Of a DNA stretch of 18,147 bases, positions 7,148 to 14,881 are shown piece by piece. The DNA comes from an uncultured Prevotellaceae bacterium (lineage in GTDB: Bacteria > Bacteroidota > Bacteroidia > Bacteroidales > Bacteroidaceae), in assembly GCA_937892315.1 (NCBI GenBank), contig CALAVF010000046.1:1-18147 (forward strand), given 5' to 3'. Each line of letters starts with the position of its first letter. The stretch's first letter is position 1. Made by a program: the position numbers and the translations under genes. The notes beneath the pieces are model-generated. The model worked only from the letters and a program-made list of their open reading frames with translations. It was not told the DNA's origin and did not search any database.

Positions 7148-8545
7148 TTAATATGCATTCCCTTTCTCGCGTCCGAACATATTGGTTACGGTCTTGATGA
7201 TAATCTTGATGTCGAGCAGGAATGTCCAGTTCTCGATGTATTCGATATCCTTCTTCACACGCCCTTCCATCTGGTCGATGTACTTCGTCTCGCCACGGAA
7301 TCCTGTCACCTGGGCCAATCCCGTGATGCCAGGCTTTGCCAAATGGCGAACCATGAAGCGATTGATGAGCCTTGAATATTCTTCCGTGTGTTTCAGCATG
7401 TGAGGACGTGGACCGACAACGGACATGTCTCCAATGAACACATTGATGAATTGTGGTATTTCATCGATATTTGTCCTACGCATCAATGTTCCAAATGGGA
7501 ATTTCCTAGGGTCATTCTTCGTGGCTTGCACTTTATCTGCGTCGTCATTGACCTTCATGGAACGGAACTTGATGCATTTGAATATCTTACCATCCAAGCC
7601 TGTTCTTTCCTGAACGAAGAATATTGGACCTGGAGATTGAATCTTTATCATAATGGCAACAATCAGCCATACCCATGGGAATACCAAAATCAGGACGAGT
7701 GCAGAGAAGATAATGTCAAACACCCGTTTGACAATCTGGTTGAAAGGGTTTCTCATCGGCTCGTCGCGCCGTGCAATGATAGGGATGCCTTCAATGAACG
7801 TGCAAGTCATGTTGCTGTTGAACACATCGATGGCTGGAATGTAGTAGAAACGGATAAGATGATTGTCGCAAAACTTACTAATCATGTTGATGGTGTCTTG
7901 CTGCTCTTTCGGGAAGTATCCATATATTTCGTTGAAATCAGAATGGTTTGTCAGCCAGCCATAAATGTCGCCGATACCGCCCAGCCTCAGTTGAGCCAAG
8001 CCTTTGTATTGACATTCTCCGTCAAAAAACGAGCCGATGATGTTATATCCGTAAGCAGGTGTGCTGAAAATGTCATACAACCTGTACACCGTTTGTTCGT
8101 TGCCCACCAATACGATTCTCTTTTGGTTCCTTTTGTTCGAACGGATGTGCATCAAATAGCGTCTGAGAGAGAAACGTTCGATGAACAGAAGAATGGCAAA
8201 GAAAAAGACTGAAGTGCAGAGGAATTTTCTTGGGAAGTGGATGTAGGGGCGTGTAATCAAGGCTATCAAGGCGATGAATAGCAGCATTAAGCAGCATGTT
8301 GCAATGACTCGCCTCGCCACTTCTTCGCCTTTGACCAGTCGTTGTTGTATGATGGAGGGATAAAAGGAATAACTGGAAAGGAAACTTACGATGTATGTCA
8401 TCAGCAGTCTCCGCATTCGTCCTGTTCCATAGACCCAAAGAGGATCAATAAGATAAATCAAATGATAGAATCCATAGATGAAAAGAGAAAGCATCAAAAC
8501 CTCTCCTATCAGTATGCCTATTTGTATATTTCTATCTGTTCCCAT
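7148..8545 (-). CDS. WcaJ-type polyprenyl-phosphate hexose-1-phosphate transferase
   Basis: A 465-residue membrane enzyme that loads the first sugar-1-phosphate (often glucose or galactose) on undecaprenyl phosphate to start exopolysaccharide or capsule synthesis. The N-terminal part has about four transmembrane helices (within residues 8-125). A Rossmann-like CoA-binding-type domain follows (KRIVLVGNEQTVYRLYDI, 142-159). The catalytic domain starts at KRVFDIIFSALVLILVFPWV (273-292) with the re-entrant membrane helix, then SPGPIFFVQERTGLDGK (304-320), KFRSM (326-330), TNIDEIPQFINVFIGDMSVV (358-377), GPRP (378-381) and the KPGITGLAQV signature (404-413). All hallmark segments are intact and the length is typical. 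A TACCTTTG box lies about 130 nt upstream. Sugar specificity cannot be read. It is a different fold from the WecA-like enzyme at 480-1571. Confidence 0.93.
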   Translation of the reverse strand: MGTDRNIQIGILIGEVLMLSLFIYGFYHLIYLIDPLWVYGTGRMRRLLMTYIVSFLSSYSFYPSIIQQRLVKGEEVARRVIATCCLMLLFIALIALITRPYIHFPRKFLCTSVFFFAILLFIERFSLRRYLMHIRSNKRNQKRIVLVGNEQTVYRLYDIFSTPAYGYNIIGSFFDGECQYKGLAQLRLGGIGDIYGWLTNHSDFNEIYGYFPKEQQDTINMISKFCDNHLIRFYYIPAIDVFNSNMTCTFIEGIPIIARRDEPMRNPFNQIVKRVFDIIFSALVLILVFPWVWLIVAIMIKIQSPGPIFFVQERTGLDGKIFKCIKFRSMKVNDDADKVQATKNDPRKFPFGTLMRRTNIDEIPQFINVFIGDMSVVGPRPHMLKHTEEYSRLINRFMVRHLAKPGITGLAQVTGFRGETKYIDQMEGRVKKDIEYIENWTFLLDIKIIIKTVTNMFGREKGNAY

Positions 8546-8674
8546 TTTGAAATTTCTTTTGTTGAGGAGTCTATCTGTTTTTACGATAGGTTACTTCCAT
8601 TATCAATTATTCGGCTAAATCATCACTTTTCGGCTTCCGCTCAGTTCTTTTTTGCCGTCTTCAACTATTTTTTG

Positions 8675-8703
8675 CAAAGGTACAGAATTTTTTTTACTTC
8701 AAA
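8675..8703 (-). promoter_or_regulatory. Candidate promoter for the WcaJ-type gene
   Basis: The minus strand shows a perfect -7 box TACCTTTG (plus 8675-8682). The nearest TTTG is 17 nt upstream (plus 8700-8703), shorter than the usual 19-21, inside a T-rich stretch that could serve instead. The predicted leader is about 125 nt. Confidence 0.55.
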
Positions 8704-8783
8704 AACATTTTTACATTTATTTTGACTAACATCGTCTTATTCTTGATTGCTCAGACGGAAAAAGAAAGAAAAACAACTTTTCC

Positions 8784-8815
8784 TTTGGTTTTTTGTTTGA
8801 ATTGCTGTATCTTTG
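8784..8815 (+). promoter_or_regulatory. Bacteroidetes consensus promoter for the upp operon
   Basis: TTTG (8784-8787), 20 nt, TATCTTTG (8808-8815), a full match to the Bacteroidetes primary-sigma pattern. It overlaps an in-frame ATG at 8813 and therefore decides that translation of upp starts at the next ATG, 8837. Confidence 0.85.
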
Positions 8816-8836
8816 CATCAAATTATTCTCACACCA

Positions 8837-9499
8837 ATGAAAGTTATCAACTTTGCAAAGCAAAATACGGTCATCAATCAGTATGTAGCAGAACTTCGCG
8901 ACGTCAATGTCCAGAATGACCGTGCTAAGTTTCGTCACAATCTTGCTCGCATCGGTCAGTTCATGGCTTATGAGTTGAGCAAAACCCTTCACTATTCAGA
9001 GAAAGACATCCAGACTCCGCTTGCCGTGGCAAAGGCTTCCACGCCAGACGACCAGATTGTGCTCTCCACGATTTTCCGTGCAGGTCTTCCTTTCCATCAG
9101 GGATTTCTCGACGTGTTCGACAAGGCAGGAAATGCCTTTGTCTCTGCCTATCGCTACTATAAAGACCGCGACAACAAGCAGGTGGGCATCAAGATTGAGT
9201 ATATCGCCTCGCCCGACCTCACGGGCAAGACCCTTATCATCGTGGACCCCATGTTGGCGACAGGTGGCAGTCTCGAACTGAGTTATCAGGCTTTCTGCAC
9301 AAAGGGAGTGCCCTCCACGGTTCACCTGTGCAGCGTCATTGCGGCTCAGAAGGGAGTTGACTATATCAAGAAGGCATTTGCAGACTACGACAATGTCACC
9401 CTTTGGTGTGCCGCCATCGACCCCGAACTCAACGAGCACTGCTATATCGTGCCAGGTCTGGGCGATGCGGGTGACCTCGCCTACGGCGACAAACTATAG
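8837..9499 (+). CDS. upp: Uracil phosphoribosyltransferase
   Basis: A 220-residue cytosolic enzyme of pyrimidine salvage that makes UMP from uracil and PRPP. The PRPP-binding loop is clear in LIIVDPMLATGGS (133-145), preceded by the flexible-loop segment RAGLPFHQGFLDVF (81-94) and followed by the uracil-binding C-terminal YIVPGLGDAGDLAYGD. I chose the ATG at 8837 because the upstream in-frame ATG (8813) lies inside the -7 promoter box, and MKVINF is the natural N-terminus. The stop codon is TAG, which shows that TAG is read as stop in this organism. A CNNM/CBS gene follows after 22 nt with no terminator, so the three plus-strand genes form an operon. Confidence 0.95.
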   Translation: MKVINFAKQNTVINQYVAELRDVNVQNDRAKFRHNLARIGQFMAYELSKTLHYSEKDIQTPLAVAKASTPDDQIVLSTIFRAGLPFHQGFLDVFDKAGNAFVSAYRYYKDRDNKQVGIKIEYIASPDLTGKTLIIVDPMLATGGSLELSYQAFCTKGVPSTVHLCSVIAAQKGVDYIKKAFADYDNVTLWCAAIDPELNEHCYIVPGLGDAGDLAYGDKL

Positions 9500-9521
9500 T
9501 ATTAACTAAGGTAAAACCTGA

Positions 9522-10601
9522 ATGGACCCGCAAATATCACTCTTAATTACTTATATGCTCCTGTCGCTGATTATCTCGGCGATTTGTTCTGTTCTCGAAG
9601 CAACAATTCTTTCTACCCCCATGTCATACGTCACCACCCTTGAGGCACAGAACGTCAAGGGATGGCAGCGGCTCAAGCAGTATAAGACGAACATCGACCG
9701 TCCTATTTCTGCCATTCTCATTGTCAACACCATTGCCAATACGGTGGGTGCATCCTTGGTAGGTTCTCAGGCAGCCAATTATGCCACCACCCACTTTTCA
9801 GCGACCAACGAGACCAGTTTCTTTGTCGGTCTCGTTTCTGGTGTTTTCACCTTCCTCATTCTGGTGTTTTCCGAGATTGTGCCCAAGACCATTGGCTCCA
9901 CCTATTGGCGTCGGCTTGACATTCCTGCCAGCAGTCTCATCCATGTCCTGGTCGTGCTTACCTACGTGGTGGTTGTGCTGCTCGAAAAGTTGACCCACGT
10001 CATTGGTTCCACTTCTTCTCAGGAGTCAGTCACTCGCGACGAAGTGGCGGCGATGGTGACGGTCGGCACCGAAGAGGGTGTCTTGGAGAAGAAGGAAAAC
10101 CGCATGATTCAGCATCTGCTCAAACTCGACAGCATCACGGCACACGAGATTATGACCCCCAGTGTGGTGGTGACGATGGCAGAAGAGGAGATGACTTTGC
10201 GTGATTTCTACAACGACGAAGAGTTCAAGAAGTATTCCCGCATTCCTGTCTATAAAGATGAGGAAAGCGACTACATCACCGGCTACGTGTTGCGGCAGGA
10301 AATTCTCGAACGCTTGGCAGAAGACAAGTTCGATGTCAAGTTGGGCGAGTTGGCACGTCCCATCCTGTCGTTCTCCGAGGACGAAGAAGTCTCCAACATT
10401 TGGGAGAAGTTGCTGGAGAAGAAAGAACACATCTCTATTATTATAGACGAGTACGGAACCCTCCGTGGCATCGTCACGCTCGAAGACGTGATTGAAACGA
10501 TGTTAGGCTTCGAGATTGTGGACGAGAAAGACGAAGTGGTTGATATGCAAGAACTTGCAAAGGCTCAATGGAAGCAGATGCAGAAGGAGCAGCACAAGTA
10601 A
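9522..10601 (+). CDS. CNNM/CBS-pair membrane protein (hemolysin C/CorC-like)
   Basis: A 359-residue inner-membrane protein. The CNNM (DUF21) transmembrane domain covers about residues 5-160, with helices at 6-30, 60-85, 101-120 and 138-160 and the conserved FSEIVPKTIG (116-125). A cytoplasmic CBS pair follows, with the family segments HEIMTPSVVV (208-217), FKKYSRIPVY (236-245) and DEYGTLRGIVTLEDVIETML (309-328). Members act in Mg2+ or other divalent cation transport or resistance; the old name hemolysin is not informative. The usual C-terminal CorC_HlyC domain is missing: the chain ends about 30 residues after the CBS pair, in a charged tail. Its TAA stop overlaps the next ATG by one base (TAATG), so it is translationally coupled to tcdA. 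Confidence 0.9.
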   Translation: MDPQISLLITYMLLSLIISAICSVLEATILSTPMSYVTTLEAQNVKGWQRLKQYKTNIDRPISAILIVNTIANTVGASLVGSQAANYATTHFSATNETSFFVGLVSGVFTFLILVFSEIVPKTIGSTYWRRLDIPASSLIHVLVVLTYVVVVLLEKLTHVIGSTSSQESVTRDEVAAMVTVGTEEGVLEKKENRMIQHLLKLDSITAHEIMTPSVVVTMAEEEMTLRDFYNDEEFKKYSRIPVYKDEESDYITGYVLRQEILERLAEDKFDVKLGELARPILSFSEDEEVSNIWEKLLEKKEHISIIIDEYGTLRGIVTLEDVIETMLGFEIVDEKDEVVDMQELAKAQWKQMQKEQHK

Positions 10602-11407
10602 TGGCGAAAGGAATATTCAGACGGGAGGAACTGTTGTTGGGGGCAGATGTGATGGAGGTCATCGCATCGAAAAGCGTCATCATTTTTGGTGTAGGCGGCG
10701 TGGGGTCGTGGTGTGCCGAAAGCCTTGTGCGTTCGGGCATTGAGCATTTGACCATTGTCGATTCAGACCGTGTCTGCATGACCAACGTCAACCGCCAACT
10801 CATGGCGACCATGAAGACCGTTGGCAAAGTGAAAGTCGATGTCCTCAAACAGCGACTGCTCGACATCAATCCCGCCGCACAAATCACCGCCATTCAGGAT
10901 ATCTACAGTGCCGAAACCGCCGATTCTTTCCACCTTTCTTCCTACGACTACATCATCGATGCCATTGATTCTCTGAAAGATAAGGCAGACCTCATCCTTC
11001 GAGCCACCCAGACCGATTCCGTCTTCTTTTCTTCGATGGGGGCGGCATTGAAGATGGATCCCACCAAAATCAGCGTTGCCGAGTTCTGGAAAGTGAAAGG
11101 ATGTCCGTTGGCGGCAGCCCTTCGTCGCAAGTTCAAGCACAACAAGACCTTCCCCGCCAAGAAATTCAAATGCGTCTATAGCGAGGAACTGCTCAAGAAT
11201 CGGGGGGAGAACAAAAGTTGCGGCACCAGCCAGTGCCTGTGTCCCAAGGCTGCCGACGGTCCCGGTCGGGCAGACCTCCTCAACCACGAGTGGTGTACTT
11301 CCAAGGCTCAAATCAATGGCACCATTGCCCACACCACCGCCATCTTCGGCTTCATGATTGCAGGCATGGTGATGCAGGACATTTACACCCGCAGCATTGC
11401 TGAGTAA
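10601..11407 (+). CDS. tcdA: tRNA threonylcarbamoyladenosine dehydratase
   Basis: A 268-residue E1-like (ThiF/MoeB superfamily) enzyme that cyclises t6A to ct6A at position 37 of ANN-decoding tRNAs using ATP. The nucleotide-binding glycine motif GVGGVGSWCAESLVRSGI is at 30-47, followed by the acidic VDSDRV (53-58) and TNVNRQ (61-66). The mid-part FSSMGAALKMDPTKI and the Cys-containing KSCGTSQCLCPK fit the TcdA/CsdL subfamily rather than MoeB, and no MoaD or ThiS partner is nearby. The start is the ATG at 10601, overlapping the upstream stop as TAATG; an earlier in-frame ATG at 10568 lies inside the preceding gene. Convergent hairpins follow its stop. Confidence 0.92.
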   Translation: MAKGIFRREELLLGADVMEVIASKSVIIFGVGGVGSWCAESLVRSGIEHLTIVDSDRVCMTNVNRQLMATMKTVGKVKVDVLKQRLLDINPAAQITAIQDIYSAETADSFHLSSYDYIIDAIDSLKDKADLILRATQTDSVFFSSMGAALKMDPTKISVAEFWKVKGCPLAAALRRKFKHNKTFPAKKFKCVYSEELLKNRGENKSCGTSQCLCPKAADGPGRADLLNHEWCTSKAQINGTIAHTTAIFGFMIAGMVMQDIYTRSIAE

Positions 11408-11451
11408 TTGAACATTCGTTGTTCAAAAATCATCCGAAACATTTTTGTTTC
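11408..11451. terminator. Two short hairpins between convergent tcdA and DUF721 genes
   Basis: TTGAACA/TGTTCAA (11408-11414 with 11420-11426, 5-nt loop) and GAAACA/TGTTTC (11436-11441 with 11446-11451, 4-nt loop) fill the gap. T-runs are short, so termination in either direction is plausible but not strong. Confidence 0.45.
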
Positions 11452-11740
11452 AATAAAACACAATGTCTTCAATCACCTGTGCTCCCACGTGCTCATTCAG
11501 TTTGCGGGCAAGGGCACGATGCTCCATCAGCAGGTTTTGCTTCACGGCAGGCGAGGTAATTTGCACGTGAAGCGTTTGGTTCTTAATAAAAATGTTGCCC
11601 GTGTAGCGTTGAATCACCTTGCCCATCACCGTGGGCCAAGCAGCAATCAGGCGGTATTGATTGTAAGGCGTTTCAATACCGTTCAGTCGCATGAATTGTC
11701 TGACGACATCACCAATCCGTTCCGTGTTGCTTCGTTGCAT
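11450..11740 (-). CDS. DUF721 / DciA-like protein
   Basis: A 96-residue protein of the DUF721 family, which includes DciA, the ancestral loader of the replicative helicase. It has the short helical N-terminus (RIGDVVRQFMRLNGIE), the typical AAWPTVMGKVIQRYT segment (about 33-47), the beta-strand NQTLHVQITSPAVKQNLLM and a C-terminal helix (LARKLNEHVG) with a final strand. It starts 2 nt after the recF stop, an arrangement often seen in Bacteroidetes that supports a role in DNA replication or repair. A direct role as helicase loader in this organism is inferred from the family. Its stop overlaps the second hairpin in the convergent gap. Confidence 0.85.
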   Translation of the reverse strand: MQRSNTERIGDVVRQFMRLNGIETPYNQYRLIAAWPTVMGKVIQRYTGNIFIKNQTLHVQITSPAVKQNLLMEHRALARKLNEHVGAQVIEDIVFY

Positions 11741-11742
11741 GG

Positions 11743-12846
11743 TCAGTCGCTGATTTCTCCGCCTTTCACGTTGAAAATCTTATAGTTACCCTGAGTCCTT
11801 TCCAAGATTTTGTTCAGGTTCTCACGGTTCGTGTCCGTAATGAAGATTTGCCCGAAAGCGTCGCTTGACACGAGGTTGACAATCTGTTCCACACGCCGAG
11901 CGTCGAGTTTGTCGAAGATGTCGTCCAGCAGGAGCAGGGGCGTTGTTTGGCTGCCCGTGCGTTTCAGAAAGTCGAACTGTGCCAGTTTCAGCGAAATCAT
12001 ATACGTCTTGTTCTGGCCCTGCGAGCCTTCCCGCTTGATGGGGTAGTCGCCCAGCGACATCTCCAGTTCATCCTTGTGGATGCCGTGCAGCGAGTGGCCC
12101 ACGATGCGGTCTTTCACTCGGCTGCGCACCAGCGTTTCGTGCAGGTCCCCCTGCTGGCAGTGGCTCACGTAGCGGAGCGACACCCGCTCGTTGTCGCCCG
12201 AGATGATGGAGTAGAAATGCTGAAACACAGGGACAAACTCCTTGATGAACGCCTCCCGCTTGGCATAGATTTGCTCACCCTCCATCGCCATGATGGCATC
12301 AAACGTGTCCATCAGCCCATCATTGTCGCGATACTCGTCTTCGTCCAGTTTCAGCACGATGTTCCTGTTCCTCAGCATCTTGTTATACTTCATCAGCGAC
12401 TTCATGTACGTCGAGTCATACTGCGAAATCACCACATCCATCAGCCGTCGCCGTTCCTCGCTGCCACCGCTGATGATGACAGAGTCGTTGGGCGAAGCGA
12501 TGATGAGCGGCAGCAGTCCGATGTGGTCCACCAGCCGCTGACACTCCTTCAGGTTCCGTTTCAGGTGCTTCTTCTGGTGCAGTTTCATGCCCAGGGAGAT
12601 GTCCTCCTCCACGCCGTTCAGGTCATACGTTCCCTGCACCATCATCAGTTCCTCGCCGTGCCGCACGTTCATCGAGTCCACCGTGTTCGTCATGCTTTTC
12701 GTCAGCGACAGAAAGTAGATGGCATCCAGCACATTCGTCTTTCCCTCACCGTTCTGTCCCACAAAGCAGTTCACCTTCGGCGAGAACTCCAGTTCTGCCG
12801 AGGCGATATTCCGATAGTTCAGTATGTTCAGTCGTTTCAGAATCAT
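11743..12846 (-). CDS. recF: DNA replication and repair protein RecF
   Basis: A 367-residue SMC-like ATPase that helps load RecA at single-strand gaps with RecO and RecR. The Walker A motif GQNGEGKT is at 30-37, an Arg-rich SGGSEERRRLMD segment lies near residue 130, the ABC signature region is GSQGQNKTYMISLKLAQ and Walker B is LLLLDDIFDKLD followed by ARRVEQI (D-loop region). Length and motif order are standard. A perfect promoter lies immediately upstream with its -7 box only 4 nt from the ATG, so the mRNA should have almost no 5' leader. The DUF721 gene follows after 2 nt in the same transcript. Confidence 0.96.
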   Translation of the reverse strand: MILKRLNILNYRNIASAELEFSPKVNCFVGQNGEGKTNVLDAIYFLSLTKSMTNTVDSMNVRHGEELMMVQGTYDLNGVEEDISLGMKLHQKKHLKRNLKECQRLVDHIGLLPLIIASPNDSVIISGGSEERRRLMDVVISQYDSTYMKSLMKYNKMLRNRNIVLKLDEDEYRDNDGLMDTFDAIMAMEGEQIYAKREAFIKEFVPVFQHFYSIISGDNERVSLRYVSHCQQGDLHETLVRSRVKDRIVGHSLHGIHKDELEMSLGDYPIKREGSQGQNKTYMISLKLAQFDFLKRTGSQTTPLLLLDDIFDKLDARRVEQIVNLVSSDAFGQIFITDTNRENLNKILERTQGNYKIFNVKGGEISD

Positions 12847-12850
12847 GTGG

Positions 12851-12881
12851 CAAAGTTAGTCATTATTTTTCACCCCACAAA
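12851..12881 (-). promoter_or_regulatory. Consensus promoter abutting the recF start codon
   Basis: On the minus strand, TTTG (plus 12878-12881), 19 nt, TAACTTTG (plus 12851-12858), an exact pattern match. Only four bases (12847-12850) separate the -7 box from the recF ATG, so the transcript should start at or within a few bases of the start codon. Confidence 0.82.
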
Positions 12882-12928
12882 GCCTGTCCCCAAAAATCTT
12901 CTTCCTCCAGTCTTTTCCTGTCTCTTCT

Positions 12929-14857
12929 TCACGCATCCTCGCTTCTTTCCAGCATTTCCAACTCTTCCTTGATACGCTTGAAGGCAGGCGTAAGGAGCGA
13001 GGTCACCAGTTCTTTGCCGTCGGGTGAACGGAAGGTGCAGGTGCGTCCCATGGTATTCAGGCGGTGGATATAACTGATGTTCACCATCGTGCTTCGGTCG
13101 GCACGGATGAAGATCTGCTCGTCCAGCATCTTGCTCACAGTCCCCAGACCTGCCAGAATAAAGTCTGAACGCTCGAACGTCACCAACTGCGTGTAGTTGC
13201 CGTCGGCTTTCAGATAGACAATATCCGCCGCGGTCACCATTATCATCCCGTTAATCGAGCGCAAAGCCAGTTGTTTCGGTATCTCCTTCTCCGTCATCTT
13301 CACGATGTCTTGTGCCAACTCAGTCTTCTCTGCTTTCATCGCCTCCTCACGAATGGCACGTATCAGTTGCTCCTTCTCGTGCTTTTCACGTTGCAACCGT
13401 GCCAACTTTCTACGGGCGCGGCGTTTCTCATACCAACGGGTCAGTGCCCATATCGCACCTGCCAGAGTCGCCATCGCCAATAGTCCTACCCACCAGTGCT
13501 GCCACCATGCAGGTGGTGGTGAAATGAACGTATCTGCCTGACTGTCAGCAATCAGCGCCTCTGGATTGAACGATGTCATTTCCTCCACACCACACAGCCA
13601 CACCGTGCCGTCCTCTTCCTCCGCCATGCGAGCCTTCAGCGGTTCAATCATGGTGAAACCGTTCGTGTGGTCGAAGAACACCACCTGACTCAGCCGATAG
13701 TCCTCACTCACCCGGCACACAAACAGCCCGTCGATGGCTGCCACCACCAGAAATCCCCGTGGCGACACGTGCAGCGAACGCACCTCATGTCCCGCCAGTT
13801 CCGGCATCTGACTGCTCAGTTCCGTCACTTCGCCCTTGCGAATCAGGAAGAGCGAATCGCCCGAGGCAAAGAACACCGCCCCGTGCGTGTCCGCCTCCAT
13901 CGTGGTGATAATCAGTTTCTGCGGATAGTCGTATTTGGTGGTTGACAGTCGATGGTCGCCCGTTGCCAGAAAGTGGTTCGTGCCGCCCTGAATGCAGAAG
14001 AGTCCAAACGTGCTGCCCACCCACAGGCGACCCTCTCCGTCGGCGGCGGCACACCAGGGGTGGGGCACCTCTGTCGAGAGCGAATCCACCCTTTCCGTCT
14101 TCGGATCGTAGGCGGCAATCACCTGCCGAGTCACCAGGATGAGCCGTCCGTTTGCCTCGCTGACGTGTTGATAGCGTTCAAACGGCAATCCCAGCCACTC
14201 CACGTTGTTGCCATTCACCCGTGCCACGTCATTCCTTCCTGCCAGATACGTGCCCCTGCCAATTCGTGCCGTGCTCGGACAGAAGAAGTTGTCGGGGTCG
14301 TCATAGAGGGTGAGTGTCGTGGGTTGAGCGGTGACACTCCTTGCCGCAGGGGCTCCCGCCTCGTCCCGATAGAGGGTTGGGATGCGGGACTCGATTTTCC
14401 CGTTCAGCGTGCCCATCACGATGTGTCCGTCCTCACCCACACCCACGGCGCGCACAATGTCATTCTCGTCGCTCAGTTGGTAGTTCGTGAAGTGCCGGCC
14501 GAAGAAGCAATAGACACCCTGATATGTTGCCACCCAGAGCCGTCCCCATCGGTCGATGAGCATATCTTTGATGAGGTTCACTCCGCCGTGCAACTTGCTC
14601 ACACTCCGTCCGTTGAAGGCGTATAGGCTGTGTTCGTCAGCAATGAGCACTTCCGTTTTTGTTGCCTTCACAATCAGTCCATACCCCGCCTGCCATTCGT
14701 CGAAGGGCGTGTGCATTCTCACGCTGTCACCCTCCACCGTGTAGATGCCATCCTGGGCAAAGGCATACAGCGTCTTTCCCCATCGGCAGAGGGCATAGAA
14801 CGAATCGTTTTCCGACAGACGCACAGCGACATCCGCCCCCCTCTTCACCCGATGCAA
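12929..14857 (-). CDS. C-terminal fragment of beta-propeller LytTR regulator
   Basis: This open frame (642 residues from a TTG at 14857) is the larger piece of a broken gene and probably not an independent protein. It carries most of a two-component-regulator-type propeller with blades marked by DRWGRLWVATYQGVY (102-116), EDGHIVMGTLNG (142-153), DGEGRLWVGSTFGLF (273-287) and EDGTVWLCGVEEM (415-427). One transmembrane helix follows (WWVGLLAMATLAGAIWAL, 455-472), then a basic coiled coil (477-520) and a LytTR DNA-binding domain (about 528-635) with FIRADRSTMVNISYIHRLN at 583-601. No histidine kinase, response receiver or AraC domain is present, so signal reception outside the inner membrane would be coupled straight to DNA. 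The TTG is not a convincing start because the signal peptide lies in the other fragment. Confidence 0.85.
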   Translation of the reverse strand: MHRVKRGADVAVRLSENDSFYALCRWGKTLYAFAQDGIYTVEGDSVRMHTPFDEWQAGYGLIVKATKTEVLIADEHSLYAFNGRSVSKLHGGVNLIKDMLIDRWGRLWVATYQGVYCFFGRHFTNYQLSDENDIVRAVGVGEDGHIVMGTLNGKIESRIPTLYRDEAGAPAARSVTAQPTTLTLYDDPDNFFCPSTARIGRGTYLAGRNDVARVNGNNVEWLGLPFERYQHVSEANGRLILVTRQVIAAYDPKTERVDSLSTEVPHPWCAAADGEGRLWVGSTFGLFCIQGGTNHFLATGDHRLSTTKYDYPQKLIITTMEADTHGAVFFASGDSLFLIRKGEVTELSSQMPELAGHEVRSLHVSPRGFLVVAAIDGLFVCRVSEDYRLSQVVFFDHTNGFTMIEPLKARMAEEEDGTVWLCGVEEMTSFNPEALIADSQADTFISPPPAWWQHWWVGLLAMATLAGAIWALTRWYEKRRARRKLARLQREKHEKEQLIRAIREEAMKAEKTELAQDIVKMTEKEIPKQLALRSINGMIMVTAADIVYLKADGNYTQLVTFERSDFILAGLGTVSKMLDEQIFIRADRSTMVNISYIHRLNTMGRTCTFRSPDGKELVTSLLTPAFKRIKEELEMLERSEDA

Positions 14858-14881
14858 GCCCTGTTCCGTCGGGATATAGAC

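Larger units (their letters stand above)
8546..8836. other. Divergent intergenic region with promoters for both sides
   Basis: About 290 AT-rich nt separate the WcaJ-type gene from upp. It holds a minus-strand promoter near 8675-8703 and a plus-strand promoter at 8784-8815. The leader of the WcaJ-type transcript is about 125 nt and contains only small hairpins (for example CTATC/GATAG). No further gene is supported. Confidence 0.7.

Noticed and set aside
7388..8212. 274-residue plus-strand open frame
   Set aside because: Antisense to the WcaJ-type gene, whose motifs are all intact.
8813..8836. Upstream ATG of upp at 8813
   Set aside because: It lies inside the -7 promoter box and could not be on the transcript.
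10568..10600. Upstream ATG of tcdA at 10568
   Set aside because: It is within the preceding gene; the TAATG overlap at 10601 is the usual coupled start and matches the family N-terminus.
11947..12972. 341-residue plus-strand open frame
   Set aside because: Antisense to recF, composed of His/Val/Gln-rich sequence typical of a shadow frame, and runs through the recF promoter.
12929..14857. Independent gene starting at the TTG at 14857
   Set aside because: No signal peptide or promoter there, and the frame is continuous with the upstream fragment apart from one stop.
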